This document shows positions 33,844 to 44,032 of a stretch of DNA of 64,000 bases, in pieces. The position numbers and the translations under genes are program-made. Origin of the DNA: Dyella sedimenti. Lineage in GTDB: Bacteria > Pseudomonadota > Gammaproteobacteria > Xanthomonadales > Rhodanobacteraceae. The stretch lies in the NCBI RefSeq assembly GCF_022760995.1, contig NZ_JAKWJO010000003.1, positions 372,001 to 436,000 of the forward strand, given 5' to 3'. Below the pieces are notes generated by a model, which had not been told where the DNA came from, did not search any database, and was given only the letters and a program-made list of their open reading frames with translations. The first letter of the stretch is position 1, and each line of letters starts with the position of its first letter.

Positions 33844-33865
33844 GGCGCGTGCGTCGGGGCGTCTC

Positions 33866-35479
33866 CTAGCGGGAGGCGCCCTGGCGCAGCGGCACGGCAC
33901 GCAGCGAGTCATGCAGCAACAGGGTGACGCTCAGCCCTTCGGGCCGCTCGCGCAGGTGCACGTCGCCGCCGTAGATCTGGGTGCGGTCGCGGATCGTGGC
34001 GATGCCGAGGCCGCTGGCGCCCAGCAGGGCCATAGCCTGCTTCCATGACGCATCGACGGCGTGTCCCGCCGCGTCGATCTCCTCGCCGGTGAGGCGCATG
34101 ACCACCCAGCGCCGCCCGCCGGTGCAGCCGCCGCGCAGGCGCAGGTGGATGTGCCGCGCCGAACCGCGCGACAGCACGTAGACCAGCACCTCGCAGGCCA
34201 GGCGGTAGAGCGTCATGTGCACATCCGGCGCCAGCTGGCTCAGCCCACGGCCCGACAGTTCGCACTGGTAGGTGGCGCCGGCCATGTGGATGGCCTGGGC
34301 GAACGGCCCCTCGCGCAGGGTGGCGGGTACGCCGCGCTCGCGCCAGCCGCGCGGGTACAGCGCGTTGGCCAGGCGGTGCATCTCGTGCTGGGCGAGGGCG
34401 ACCTGCTTGGAATAGCTGCGTTCCTCGTTGGCGGGCAGCACGTGGCGCAGGCGTTCCAGCAGCCGGTTGTGGTTCTCGCGGATGGAATGGCCGATGTGTT
34501 CCAGCGCGTCGGCCGCCTGGCGCATGCGCAGCTCTTCCAGGTACAGGCCCTGCTGGGCGAGCTGGAAGCCGCGCAGCGTATCGATATGGCTGGCCTGGGC
34601 CGAGCTGGCCTGGTGGGTGATGCGCGAGCCGAGCATGAGCAGGGTGGTGACGGCGAAGCCGATCAGTGCCTGGGCCTGGATCACCGCCGGGTCGCGCACC
34701 ATGCTGGAGGTCAGCGTCACCGCCGTGCTGGCCAGCGTGCCGCCCAGGGCAGCGCCCTGCCAGCCGTGGCGGGAAGTCAGCCATACCACCGGCAGGAACA
34801 TGGCGAGACGGAATACCTGCGTGCTGTCGCCTTCGCTGCTGAAGGCCAGCCCCATCAGCACGAACAGTGGAACCAGCACGCCGGCCAGGCAGTCGCGCGC
34901 CAGCAGCGACAGGTTGGCCGCGTGCTCCGGGTGGCGGCGCAGGCGCAGGTAGAGGGCGATGGCCGTGGGCGCGATGGCCAGCCCACCCAGGTAGTTGCCC
35001 AGGAAGTAGCCGAGCAGGATCTGCGCATCGATCCCGGGGGCGGATTCGCCCGGCGGCAGCCGCACCGCCGAGAGCACGATGGCGTTGTCGGCGGCCGTCA
35101 GCGCCGCGCTGGCCAGGACGACGCCCAGCAGCAGCGCCATGTTGATCTGCTGGCCACCCTGCAGCAGGCGTATCCGCTGGCGGCATGCCGCCACCACGGC
35201 CGCCGTCGGCAGGATCGGCGGCAGGGCCGCCAGTACCGCCCAGCGCAGGCCGAATTCGTCGCGGCAGTCCCAGGCGTGGTAGCCCACCGGCAGGCACTCG
35301 CCGAGGATGAGCGCCGGCCAGTAGCGATAGGGAAAAAGCAGCAGGCTGGCCACCCGCAGGCCGGCGGGCAGGTTCCAGTGCGAGACGGAAACGTCGTGCA
35401 GCAGTACGTAGCAGAGCGCGTAAGCGATGACGATGGATACATGGCGTCCCCAGTCACGCACTACCGTTGCTTCCCCCAT
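33866..35479 (-). CDS. MASE1-domain membrane sensor with atypical kinase-like domain
   Basis: A 537-residue inner-membrane protein. Residues 10-290 hold eight or so membrane helices of the MASE1 sensory type (FPYRYWPALILGECLPVGYH). A cytoplasmic helical region follows (about 300-400, LEHIGHSIRENHNRLLERLRH and HEMHRLANALYPRG) and a C-terminal HATPase-like domain. In that domain the N-box region reads TLYRLACEVLVYVLSRG, where related kinases have an Asn, while the Gly box (GASGLGIATI) is kept. It may be a degenerate kinase or a phosphatase. No response regulator is adjacent. Confidence 0.75.
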   Translation of the reverse strand: MGEATVVRDWGRHVSIVIAYALCYVLLHDVSVSHWNLPAGLRVASLLLFPYRYWPALILGECLPVGYHAWDCRDEFGLRWAVLAALPPILPTAAVVAACRQRIRLLQGGQQINMALLLGVVLASAALTAADNAIVLSAVRLPPGESAPGIDAQILLGYFLGNYLGGLAIAPTAIALYLRLRRHPEHAANLSLLARDCLAGVLVPLFVLMGLAFSSEGDSTQVFRLAMFLPVVWLTSRHGWQGAALGGTLASTAVTLTSSMVRDPAVIQAQALIGFAVTTLLMLGSRITHQASSAQASHIDTLRGFQLAQQGLYLEELRMRQAADALEHIGHSIRENHNRLLERLRHVLPANEERSYSKQVALAQHEMHRLANALYPRGWRERGVPATLREGPFAQAIHMAGATYQCELSGRGLSQLAPDVHMTLYRLACEVLVYVLSRGSARHIHLRLRGGCTGGRRWVVMRLTGEEIDAAGHAVDASWKQAMALLGASGLGIATIRDRTQIYGGDVHLRERPEGLSVTLLLHDSLRAVPLRQGASR

Positions 35480-35921
35480 GATGCTTTTCCCCGTGGTTGC
35501 GTTCGCGCCACAGCTTCGCGCGGGCCTGTGTTCGCGTGGGCGGCTGGACGATCATGCCGCCATCACTCCCCGCCCCGGGCAGAACGAGCGGGCGGGCCAT
35601 CCGCGGGCATTCGATCGCATGCAACTTGCCAATGGTTCCTGATACGCCGGTCGCGCCGCCCGAACCGGGAACGGCGTCGAATCACGACATAGTACTTTGA
35701 CACGACCCGGGGTGATATCCGGGTGAAGATGCCGCCGTGCCATGGCGATGGCCGCGCGACGCCATTCGACCATGGTCGGCCAGCGCCTCGGGCGTCCCGC
35801 CGGCGAGGCGGCGATATACTGCGCGCCATGCGCCTGCCGCCGCGAGGCTATCGCCGCCGCCTGAATCCCGCCGGCAGGTTGCCATTCCGCAAGCACTCTT
35901 TACATCCGGATCTCCCACCCC
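35480..35921. other. Long intergenic region between divergent genes
   Basis: This 442-base gap separates the MASE1 sensor gene from the outer-membrane efflux gene. TATACT at 35815-35820 is the best -10 candidate for the efflux gene, but no good -35 faces it. I see no convincing small reading frame, tRNA or repeat. Confidence 0.45.
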
Positions 35922-37406
35922 ATGCGTTCCCTTGCCCTAGCTTCCGCCGTCGCGTTCTGTCTCGTCCTTGCTGGTTGCGCGACCAGCCGCGGATTGCATA
36001 CCACGGGGAGCATGACCGATCCGGACACGCTGCAATCCGGGCGCAGCCTGGCCGACACGCCGTTGAGCCCCACGGCATGGCCGGCGCAGGACTGGTGGGT
36101 GAGCTATGGCGACCCGCAGCTCAATGCGCTGATCGATGAGGCGCTGAAGAACAATCCCAGCCTGGAGCAGGCGCAGGCGCGCGCGCGCCAGGCCCAGGCG
36201 GTAGCCGAGGGCGTGGATGCTGGCCGCAAGCCGCAGGCGCAGCTCGATGCCTCGATCACCGGCGCCTACCTGTCCAAGATGAATCCGATCTATCCCGAGT
36301 ACGTGCTGGGCGTGTTCGCATGGAGCAAGTCGCTCACCGGCGGACTCAGCTGGGACGTGGACCTGTGGGGCGGCAAGCGCGCCGCCTGGGAAGCGTCGCT
36401 GGGCCGCAGTCGCGCCGCGCAGATCGAGGCCTACGCCGCGCGCATCGAACTTTCGGTGAACGTGGCACGCGCCTACGTGAACCTGGGCTATGCCTTCGCC
36501 CAGCGGGATGTGGCCGAGGCCGAGCTGCAGCGCGCCACGCAGTCGCTGGAGGTCACGCGCAAGCTGGTGGCCGGCGGCCTGGGCACGCCGCAGCAGGAAC
36601 ATCTGGCCGACTCGCAGGTGGCCAGCGCCCAGCAGCAGAAGGTGGCGGCGGACCGCTCCATCGACGCGGCGCGCAGCACTCTCTCCATCCTGCTGGGGCA
36701 GGGGCCGGATCGCGGCCTCGCCATCGAGCGTCCCCACATGCTTGATCGCGGTCCCGCCGTGCTGCCGGACAAGCTGCCGGTGGACCTGCTCGGCCGCCGC
36801 GCGGACCTGGTCGCGGCGCGCTGGGAGATCGAGGCCGCCCACAAGGACATCAAGGCGGCCAAGACCGCCTTCCTGCCCAATATCAGCCTGAGCGCGATGG
36901 CGGGCTTCATCGCCGTGGGCGGCAACAGCGCCAACGTGCTGCAGTTGCCGGCGCGCACCTATGCGTTCGGTCCCGCGCTGAGCCTGCCACTGTTCGACGG
37001 CGGCGCCCGCCGCGCGCACCTGGCCATCGCCGACGCCGACTACGACGCGATGGTGGCGCGCTACAACGGCCTGCTGGTGAAGGCGCTCAACGACGTGGCC
37101 GACAACGTCTCGGCGCTGTCCTCCGTGCGCGAGCAGATCGTGCTGGAAAAGCGCGCCGTGGATGACGCGCAAAAGAGCTGGGACGATGCGATGAAGGCGT
37201 ACAAGGGCGGCCTGAAGGGGCCGCTCACGCCGCTGACCAGCCGCCAGCAACTGCTCGCGGCCCAGCAGCGCCTGGCCTTGCTGGAGAGCCAGCAGACCGA
37301 TATCTCGATCCGCCTGGTCGAGTCGCTGGGCGGCGGCTTCGACGGTAGCGCCGACGTGGCGCAGGTCAGCCAGGCGCAGCCGTCGCAAGCGTCGCTGGAC
37401 AGGTAA
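35922..37406 (+). CDS. NodT-family outer-membrane efflux lipoprotein (orphan)
   Basis: A 494-residue TolC-like channel. The lipobox LVLAGC places the acylated Cys at residue 19. Outer-membrane-factor repeats follow (about 65-270 and 285-480), starting WWVSYGDPQLNALIDEAL and including LPVDLLGRRADLVAARWEI, where the usual RPD reads RRAD. It is a paralogue of the channel at 7656-9152, but no adaptor or inner-membrane pump is adjacent. It probably serves exporters encoded elsewhere. No Shine-Dalgarno sequence precedes the ATG. Confidence 0.88.
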   Translation: MRSLALASAVAFCLVLAGCATSRGLHTTGSMTDPDTLQSGRSLADTPLSPTAWPAQDWWVSYGDPQLNALIDEALKNNPSLEQAQARARQAQAVAEGVDAGRKPQAQLDASITGAYLSKMNPIYPEYVLGVFAWSKSLTGGLSWDVDLWGGKRAAWEASLGRSRAAQIEAYAARIELSVNVARAYVNLGYAFAQRDVAEAELQRATQSLEVTRKLVAGGLGTPQQEHLADSQVASAQQQKVAADRSIDAARSTLSILLGQGPDRGLAIERPHMLDRGPAVLPDKLPVDLLGRRADLVAARWEIEAAHKDIKAAKTAFLPNISLSAMAGFIAVGGNSANVLQLPARTYAFGPALSLPLFDGGARRAHLAIADADYDAMVARYNGLLVKALNDVADNVSALSSVREQIVLEKRAVDDAQKSWDDAMKAYKGGLKGPLTPLTSRQQLLAAQQRLALLESQQTDISIRLVESLGGGFDGSADVAQVSQAQPSQASLDR

Positions 37407-37495
37407 CGGCTGGAATTCCGCCGGCAAGAGCCCTATATCCATTCTTCTGGTGGCCGCTCGTTTTCCTTGTCTTTCAGGGCCACCTGGAGGCGAAC

Positions 37496-37762
37496 ATGGC
37501 GACTGGCTGGGCCGGTGACGGCGCCGTTCAGGACCAAATCGACGCGACGGTGGACGACGCCGTCAAGCGCGCCCGCAGCCAGTTGCGGCGCGGGCCGGGG
37601 CTGACCCGCTGCGAAGAGTGCGACGCGCCCATTCCGGAAGCGCGCCGCGTGGCCGTGCCTGGCGTGCGGCTATGCGTGGCCTGCCAGGAGGCCAGCGACC
37701 AGGAGCAGGCCACGTTCAGCGGCTATAACCGCCGCGGCAGCAAGGACAGCCAGTTGCGCTGA
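37496..37762 (+). CDS. DksA/TraR-type C4 zinc-finger protein
   Basis: An 88-residue protein of the short TraR/YbiI-like group. The C4 zinc finger is CEECDAPIPEARR...LCVACQ (Cys38, Cys41 and the later CVAC pair). It lacks the long N-terminal coiled coil of full-length DksA. Short members bind RNA polymerase in the secondary channel and mimic DksA plus ppGpp, or are of unknown role. It stands alone between the efflux gene and pgm. Confidence 0.85.
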   Translation: MATGWAGDGAVQDQIDATVDDAVKRARSQLRRGPGLTRCEECDAPIPEARRVAVPGVRLCVACQEASDQEQATFSGYNRRGSKDSQLR

Positions 37763-37879
37763 GCTTGACACTGGTGCGCGCGGCGGTGGTCAATACCAGG
37801 CTTTCCCGCAGCCAGGAGCGCCTGTTGCCATGATGATGTCCTTCCGCATCCGCCCGCCGGCTTGCCGCGAGGCGCGTTC

Positions 37880-39532
37880 GTGAGCGCCCGGCTCAGCCCG
37901 CTGGCCGGCAAGAATGCGCCCGCCGAGCTGCTGGCGGACGTCGCCGCGCTGCGTGACGCGTATGTGAACCTGCGCCCCGATCCCTCGGTGCCGGCGCAGC
38001 GGGTGGCATTCGGTACCTCCGGGCATCGCGGCCAGTCGCTGGAGCGCAGCTTCAACGAATGGCACGTGCTGGCCATCACCCAGGCGATCTGCGACTACCG
38101 CCAGGAGCAGGGCATCGACGGGCCGCTGTTCCTGGGCATCGACACTCACGCGCTGTCGCAGCCCGCGTTCGAGAGCGCGCTGGAAGTGCTTGCCGCCAAC
38201 GGCGTGCCTACGCTGGTCGCCAAAGACGGCGACTACACGCCCACGCCCGCCATCTCGCACGCCATCCTCACCTACAACCGTGGCCGCGAGGCGGGGCTGG
38301 CCGACGGTATCGTGGTCACGCCCTCGCACAATCCGCCCGATGGCGGCGGTTTCAAGTACAACCCGCCCAACGGCGGCCCGGCCGATACCGACGTCACCGG
38401 CTGGATCCAGAAACGCGCCAACGCGCTGATCGAGAATGGCCTGGCCCAGGTCAGGCGCATGCCGTTCGCGCAGGCGCTGCGCGCCGGCACCACGCGGGAG
38501 CACGACTACATCGACGCCTACGTGGGCGACCTGGCGCAGGTGATCGACTTCGATGTCATCCGCGGCAGCGGCGTGCACCTGGGCGTGGACCCGCTCGGCG
38601 GTTCGGGCGTGCATTACTGGGGACCGATCGCCGAGCGCTACGGCATCGACCTCACCGTGGTCAGCCAGGAGGTCGATCCCACCTTCCGTTTCATGAGCGT
38701 GGACTGGGACGGCAAGATCCGCATGGATCCTTCCTCCTCGTACGCGATGCAGCGCCTGATCGCGCTGAAGGACCGCTACGACGTGGCCTTCGCCTGCGAC
38801 ACCGACCACGACCGCCACGGCATCGTCACGCGCAGCAGCGGCCTGCTGCCGCCCAACCATTACCTGTCGGTGCTGGTGGACTACCTGTTCCGCCATCGCC
38901 CGCAGTGGCGCGGCGACGCCGCGGTGGGCAAGACGCTGGTGAGCACGGCGCTGATCGACCGCGTGGCCGCGCGCCTGGGCCGCCGGCTGTACGAGGTGCC
39001 GGTGGGCTTCAAGTGGTTCGTCGATGGCCTGTTCGACGGTTCGCTGGGCTTCGGCGGCGAGGAAAGCGCTGGCGCCTCGTTCCTGCGCCGCGACGGCGGC
39101 GTGTGGAGCACCGACAAGGACGGCATCGCCGCCGCGCTGATGTCGGCCGAGATCACCGCGCGCAACGGCCGCGATCCGGGCGAGCTGTACCGCCAGCTCA
39201 CCGCCGAGCTGGGCGCGCCGCTGTCCGAGCGCGTGGACGCGCCGGCCAGCGTGGAGCAGAAGGCGCGCCTGTCCAGGTTGTCTCCGCAGCAGGTGAAGAG
39301 TACCGAGCTGGCCGGCGACCGGATCGAGGCCGTGCTGGACAAGGCTCCCGGCAACGGTGCCTCCATCGGCGGCATCAAGGTAGCCTCCGCCCACGGCTGG
39401 TTCGCCGCGCGCCCGTCCGGTACCGAGGACATCTACAAGATCTACGCCGAGAGCTTCAAGGACGAGGCGCACCTGCGGCAGTTGCTGCAGGAGGCGCAGC
39501 GGATGGTGGACGAGGCGTTGGCTGTGGCGTGA
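37880..39532 (+). CDS. pgm: Phosphoglucomutase (alpha-D-glucose phosphate-specific)
   Basis: A 550-residue enzyme interconverting glucose-1-phosphate and glucose-6-phosphate. Signature sites are all present: FGTSGHRG near the N terminus, the active-site phosphoserine in TPSHNPPDGGGFKYN, the metal loop DTDHDRHG, the sugar-binding GEESAG, and the C-terminal phosphate site RPSGTED. I chose the GTG at 37880 because GAGG lies 7 bases upstream and homologues begin with SLSPLAGK-like sequence. A TTG at 37862 is a weaker alternative. It supplies precursors for glycogen, trehalose and surface polysaccharides. Confidence 0.94.
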   Translation: MSARLSPLAGKNAPAELLADVAALRDAYVNLRPDPSVPAQRVAFGTSGHRGQSLERSFNEWHVLAITQAICDYRQEQGIDGPLFLGIDTHALSQPAFESALEVLAANGVPTLVAKDGDYTPTPAISHAILTYNRGREAGLADGIVVTPSHNPPDGGGFKYNPPNGGPADTDVTGWIQKRANALIENGLAQVRRMPFAQALRAGTTREHDYIDAYVGDLAQVIDFDVIRGSGVHLGVDPLGGSGVHYWGPIAERYGIDLTVVSQEVDPTFRFMSVDWDGKIRMDPSSSYAMQRLIALKDRYDVAFACDTDHDRHGIVTRSSGLLPPNHYLSVLVDYLFRHRPQWRGDAAVGKTLVSTALIDRVAARLGRRLYEVPVGFKWFVDGLFDGSLGFGGEESAGASFLRRDGGVWSTDKDGIAAALMSAEITARNGRDPGELYRQLTAELGAPLSERVDAPASVEQKARLSRLSPQQVKSTELAGDRIEAVLDKAPGNGASIGGIKVASAHGWFAARPSGTEDIYKIYAESFKDEAHLRQLLQEAQRMVDEALAVA

Positions 39533-39553
39533 CCGCCCGGCGACTGGGTTCCG

Positions 39554-39579
39554 GCCCTTGCCCCCTTGGGGACAAGGGC
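39554..39579. terminator. Hairpin between convergent pgm and aldo/keto reductase genes
   Basis: GCCCTTG (39554-39560) pairs with CAAGGGC (39573-39579), with an inner CCCC/GGGG stem interrupted by one C-A mismatch. It sits between two converging genes. It lacks a T-run on either side, so terminator function is only probable. Confidence 0.45.
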
Positions 39580-39599
39580 ACGACGAGCTTTTCAGCCGC

Positions 39600-40625
<1,026 letters not shown>

Positions 40626-40697
40626 GGGGAAGGTCCTCTGTGGGTGACGGAAACTGAAGTCATGGGGATGGCCGTGGCCATTCCAAGATGCGTTCGC

Positions 40698-41903
40698 TCA
40701 GGAAGAACAGGCGCACTCGGCCATCGCGCCGGCGCCACGGCGGTCCAGCAGGCACGAGATCGCCCACAGCACGATGCCGGCGACCGCCAGCAGCGCGCCC
40801 ACCCAGCCCGGCGAGGTCCAGCCGTGGCCGGCGGCGATGGCCATGCCGCCCAGGAACGGGCCCAGCGCGTTGGCGATATTGAAGGCCGAATGGTTCAGCG
40901 CGGCGGCCAGGCCCTGGGAATCCTCCGCCACGTCCATCAGCCGCGTCTGCAGCACCGTGGCCAGCGCGCCGCCGCAGCCGAGCAGGAAGATGTCCACGGT
41001 GATCGCCACCAGGCTGCCCGCGGTGAACGGGAATACCGCCAGGATGACGGCGGTCCACGCCAGCAGGGCGCCCGCCGTGCGCATCAGTGCCCGGTCGGCG
41101 AACACCGGCACCACCAGGTTGCCCACGGTGAGCCCCACGCCGAACACGCTCAGCACCACCGGTACCACGGCCGGCGAGACCCGCGTGACGGTTTCGAGAA
41201 TGTCGGCGAGATAGGTATACACGGCGAACAGGCCGCCGAAGCCGATGGCGCCGATGGCCAGGGTCATCCACACCTGCACGCGGGTGAGCGCACCCAGCTC
41301 GCGCAACGGGCTGGAGGCCGCGTCCGCTGGCGCCGCTGGCGCGTACAGGCGCACCAGCACGCAGGTGAGCAAGCCCAGCAGGGCGACCAGCCCGAAGCTC
41401 CAGCGCCAGCCGACCAGTTGGCCGAGTCCGTTGGCGAGCGGCACGCCGACGATGGTGGCGAAGGTCAGGCCGAGGAAGATGCGGCCCACCACCATGGTGC
41501 GGCGGTTCTCCGGCACCAGTGAGGTGCCCATCAGCGCCGCCGCGCCGAAGTAGGCGCCGTGCGGCAACCCGCTGAGGAAGCGGAAGAGCAGCATCCAGTG
41601 GTAGGTGGGCGCGAAGGCGCTCAGGCCGTTGCCGAGCGCGAACATCGCCATCAGCGCGATCAGCAGGGTGCGCCGCGGCAGCCGCGCGCCGAGCACGGCG
41701 AGCACCGGCGCGCCGACCACCACGCCCAGGGCGTAGGCGCTGATGACGTGCCCCGCGGTGGGCGCATCGATGCCCAGGCCATGCGCGAACAGCGGCAGCA
41801 GGCTCATGGTGGCGAACTCGGTGGTGCCGATGGCGAAGCCGCCGACGGCCAGCGCGAGCAACACCAGGCCCACGTGGCGCGTTTCCTGTCGACCGTCGGA
41901 CAT
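40698..41903 (-). CDS. DHA1-family MFS transporter (AraJ/YdhP-like)
   Basis: A 401-residue, 12-helix exporter of the DHA1 group. Helix 1 carries GGFAIGTTEFATMSLLP, characteristic of the arabinose-efflux/AraJ subgroup. A basic loop between helices 2 and 3 (GARLPRRTLL) and a helix-5 motif (GVPLANGLGQLVGWRWSF) complete the pattern. The substrate is unknown. Relatives export sugars or drugs. It is divergent from the aldo/keto reductase at 42093, with two palindromic operator-like sites in the 189-base region between. Confidence 0.88.
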   Translation of the reverse strand: MSDGRQETRHVGLVLLALAVGGFAIGTTEFATMSLLPLFAHGLGIDAPTAGHVISAYALGVVVGAPVLAVLGARLPRRTLLIALMAMFALGNGLSAFAPTYHWMLLFRFLSGLPHGAYFGAAALMGTSLVPENRRTMVVGRIFLGLTFATIVGVPLANGLGQLVGWRWSFGLVALLGLLTCVLVRLYAPAAPADAASSPLRELGALTRVQVWMTLAIGAIGFGGLFAVYTYLADILETVTRVSPAVVPVVLSVFGVGLTVGNLVVPVFADRALMRTAGALLAWTAVILAVFPFTAGSLVAITVDIFLLGCGGALATVLQTRLMDVAEDSQGLAAALNHSAFNIANALGPFLGGMAIAAGHGWTSPGWVGALLAVAGIVLWAISCLLDRRGAGAMAECACSS

Positions 41904-41974
41904 GAACTTCCATCCCGCATGCTAGCCAAGGGTGGAAGTAGGCCCGATAGGGCGTGGGGCCATCAAGGACTTGA

Positions 41975-42014
41975 CGTGAAATTTCACGCCGCGCTTCGAT
42001 GAAACATATTTCAT
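41975..42014. promoter_or_regulatory. Two TGAAA/TTTCA palindromes in a divergent promoter
   Basis: CGTGAAATTTCACG (41975-41988) is a perfect 14-base palindrome. ATGAAACATATTTCAT (41999-42014) is near-perfect with the same half-sites. Both lie between the MFS gene and the aldo/keto reductase gene, so a single dimeric regulator could control both directions. The cognate regulator is not adjacent. Confidence 0.55.
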
Positions 42015-42092
42015 GTTGCCACCCCGATCATCCCGGGAAGGAGGGCGCATTGGCTACCATCGGCGCTTCCCCTCGTTGCCGGAGCATCTCCC

Positions 42093-43067
42093 ATGGACTA
42101 CATCAAGCTTGGCACCACCGGCGTGGACGTCTCCCGCCTCTGCCTGGGCTGCATGACCTACGGCGATCCCCAACGCGGCAACCACAGCTGGACGCTGGAC
42201 GAGGCGACCAGCCGCCCGCTGATCCGCCAGGCGCTGGAGCTAGGCATCAATTTCTTCGATACCGCCAACGTCTATTCGGACGGCTCGTCGGAAGAGATCG
42301 TCGGGCGCGTGCTGAAGGAGCATGCCGACCGCGACACCATCGTGCTCGCCACCAAGGTGTTCAACCGCATGCACCCGGGACCCAACGGCATGGGCCTGTC
42401 GCGCAAGGCCATCCTGGGCGAGATCGACAAGAGCCTGCGCCGGCTGGGCACCGACTACGTGGACCTCTACCAGATCCATCGCTGGGACCCGCATACGCCG
42501 ATCGAGGAAACCATGGAGGCGCTGCACGACGTGGTGAAGGCCGGCAAAGCGCGCTACATCGGCGCCTCGTCGATGTGGGCCTGGCAGTTCGCCAAGGCGC
42601 AGCAGGTGGCCGAGCGCCACGGCTGGACGCGCTTCGTCACCATGCAGAACCACTACAACCTGCTCTACCGCGAGGAAGAGCGCGAGATGATGCCGCTGTG
42701 CCAGGACCAGGGCGTCGGCGTGATCCCATGGAGCCCGCTGGCGCGCGGACGCCTGACCCGCGACTGGGACGAGGAAACCGAGCGCACCCGCACCGACGAG
42801 TTCGGCAAGACCCTGTACGTGCCCGATGCGGACCGCCGCGTGGTGGAGGCCGTCGCCGCGGTGGCCAAGGCGCGCGGCGTCCCGCGTGCGCAGGTGGCGC
42901 TGGCCTGGATGCTCGGCAAGCCCTTCATCACCGCGCCCATCGTGGGAGCCTCCAAGCCGCGGCACCTGGACGATGCGGTGGCGGCGCTGTCGCTCAAGCT
43001 CACCGCCGGGGAGATCGCCGCGCTGGAAGAGCCCTACGTGCCGCATGCGGTGGCAGGGCACGTTTGA
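42093..43067 (+). CDS. Aldo/keto reductase
   Basis: A 324-residue (beta/alpha)8 oxidoreductase. The tetrad is seen in FFDTANVYSDGSS (Asp, Tyr), LATKVFNRMH (Lys) and LYQIHRWDP (His). The C terminus keeps ITAPIVGASKPRHLDDAV for NADPH binding. It resembles the YhdN/Tas-like group acting on varied carbonyl compounds. It is only distantly similar to the enzyme at 39600-40625. Probable control by the palindromes upstream suggests induction together with the divergent MFS pump. Confidence 0.9.
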   Translation: MDYIKLGTTGVDVSRLCLGCMTYGDPQRGNHSWTLDEATSRPLIRQALELGINFFDTANVYSDGSSEEIVGRVLKEHADRDTIVLATKVFNRMHPGPNGMGLSRKAILGEIDKSLRRLGTDYVDLYQIHRWDPHTPIEETMEALHDVVKAGKARYIGASSMWAWQFAKAQQVAERHGWTRFVTMQNHYNLLYREEEREMMPLCQDQGVGVIPWSPLARGRLTRDWDEETERTRTDEFGKTLYVPDADRRVVEAVAAVAKARGVPRAQVALAWMLGKPFITAPIVGASKPRHLDDAVAALSLKLTAGEIAALEEPYVPHAVAGHV

Positions 43068-43112
43068 GGGTTGGGTGGCGTCTCCGCGTGGCCAGTTACC
43101 CCTCCCCAACCA

Positions 43113-43180
43113 TCCCCTGCATGCAGGGGAGGGAGTAAATGCGGCACGCCTTGGCTCCTCCCCCTACTTGTAGGGGGAGG
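43113..43180. repeat. Pair of GC-rich palindromic repeats
   Basis: TCCCCTGCATGCAGGGGA (43113-43130) is a perfect palindrome. CCTCCCCCTA (43157-43166) and TAGGGGGAGG (43171-43180) form a second hairpin. The unit resembles the inverted repeat at 39-92. They occupy the 256-base gap between the aldo/keto reductase and MgtC-like genes, which otherwise holds nothing I recognise. Confidence 0.65.
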
Positions 43181-43323
43181 CTGGGAGGGGGCTGTGGGTC
43201 ACATTGAAACTTTGAACAGGTCTTAACGCCCGGCACGCGCACTCACGCCTGCGTGTGGCGCACCCTGCCAGGGTAGGGACGAGGCAGGCGCCATGGGTTC
43301 CGCCATCCGCGAGGAGGGTTCTG

Positions 43324-44022
43324 ATGATCAGCGTCTACGAAGTCGCGCTGCGACTGTTCATGGCCGCCGTGCTCGGCGGCGTCATCGGCGTCAACCGGGG
43401 GCGTCTGGAATGGGCGGCGGGCCTGCGCACGCACATGCTGGTGAGCGTGGGCGCCGCGCTGGCGCTGATCGTGTCAGCCTACGGTTTCCAGCATGCGCTG
43501 ACCTATCCGCACGTGGTCCTCGACCCGTCGCGCGTGGCGGCGCAGGTGGTCAGCGGGATCGGCTTCCTCGGCGCCGGCACCATCCTGTTCCTGGAGCGCG
43601 AACAGGTGATCCGTGGCCTCACCACCGCCGCGGGACTGTGGGCAGTGGCCGCCGTGGGCCTGGCATCCGGGGCGGGACTGTTCGTGCCCGCCGTCATCGC
43701 CACGGTGCTGCTGTGGGGCATCCTCGCGTTGCTCAAGCCGCTGGAACGCCGCTTCGTCAAGCCGCGCCACCAATACGTGTCGCTGGAGGTGGAGCTGGGC
43801 GCCGCGGGGAAACTGTCGGCGCTGGAAGGCGTGCTCGCCGATCTCCATGCGCCCATCCGGCAGATCCGGCTGCGCCGCTCGCCCAGCGGCGAGGACAATG
43901 CCGAGGTGCGCTTCGCCACGGCCATCGATACCCGCCAGTTGAGCGCGATGGCCGATGCCTGCCGTTCCCTGGCCGGCGTACAGGCCGTGCACATCAACCT
44001 GCCGGGCCGGCGCAACGACTGA
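43324..44022 (+). CDS. MgtC/SapB-family membrane protein
   Basis: A 232-residue inner-membrane protein. Four or five helices (residues 1-140) contain the MgtC signatures GGVIGVNRGRLEWAAGLRTHMLV and QVVSGIGFLGAGTILF. A soluble C-terminal ACT-like domain follows (about 155-232). MgtC proteins modulate membrane energetics and growth in low magnesium rather than transport Mg. GAGGAGGG lies 5 bases upstream of the ATG at 43324. It sits at the edge of the stress-regulon block, converging on a Usp gene. Confidence 0.88.
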   Translation: MISVYEVALRLFMAAVLGGVIGVNRGRLEWAAGLRTHMLVSVGAALALIVSAYGFQHALTYPHVVLDPSRVAAQVVSGIGFLGAGTILFLEREQVIRGLTTAAGLWAVAAVGLASGAGLFVPAVIATVLLWGILALLKPLERRFVKPRHQYVSLEVELGAAGKLSALEGVLADLHAPIRQIRLRRSPSGEDNAEVRFATAIDTRQLSAMADACRSLAGVQAVHINLPGRRND

Positions 44023-44032
44023 TTGGCGTCGG

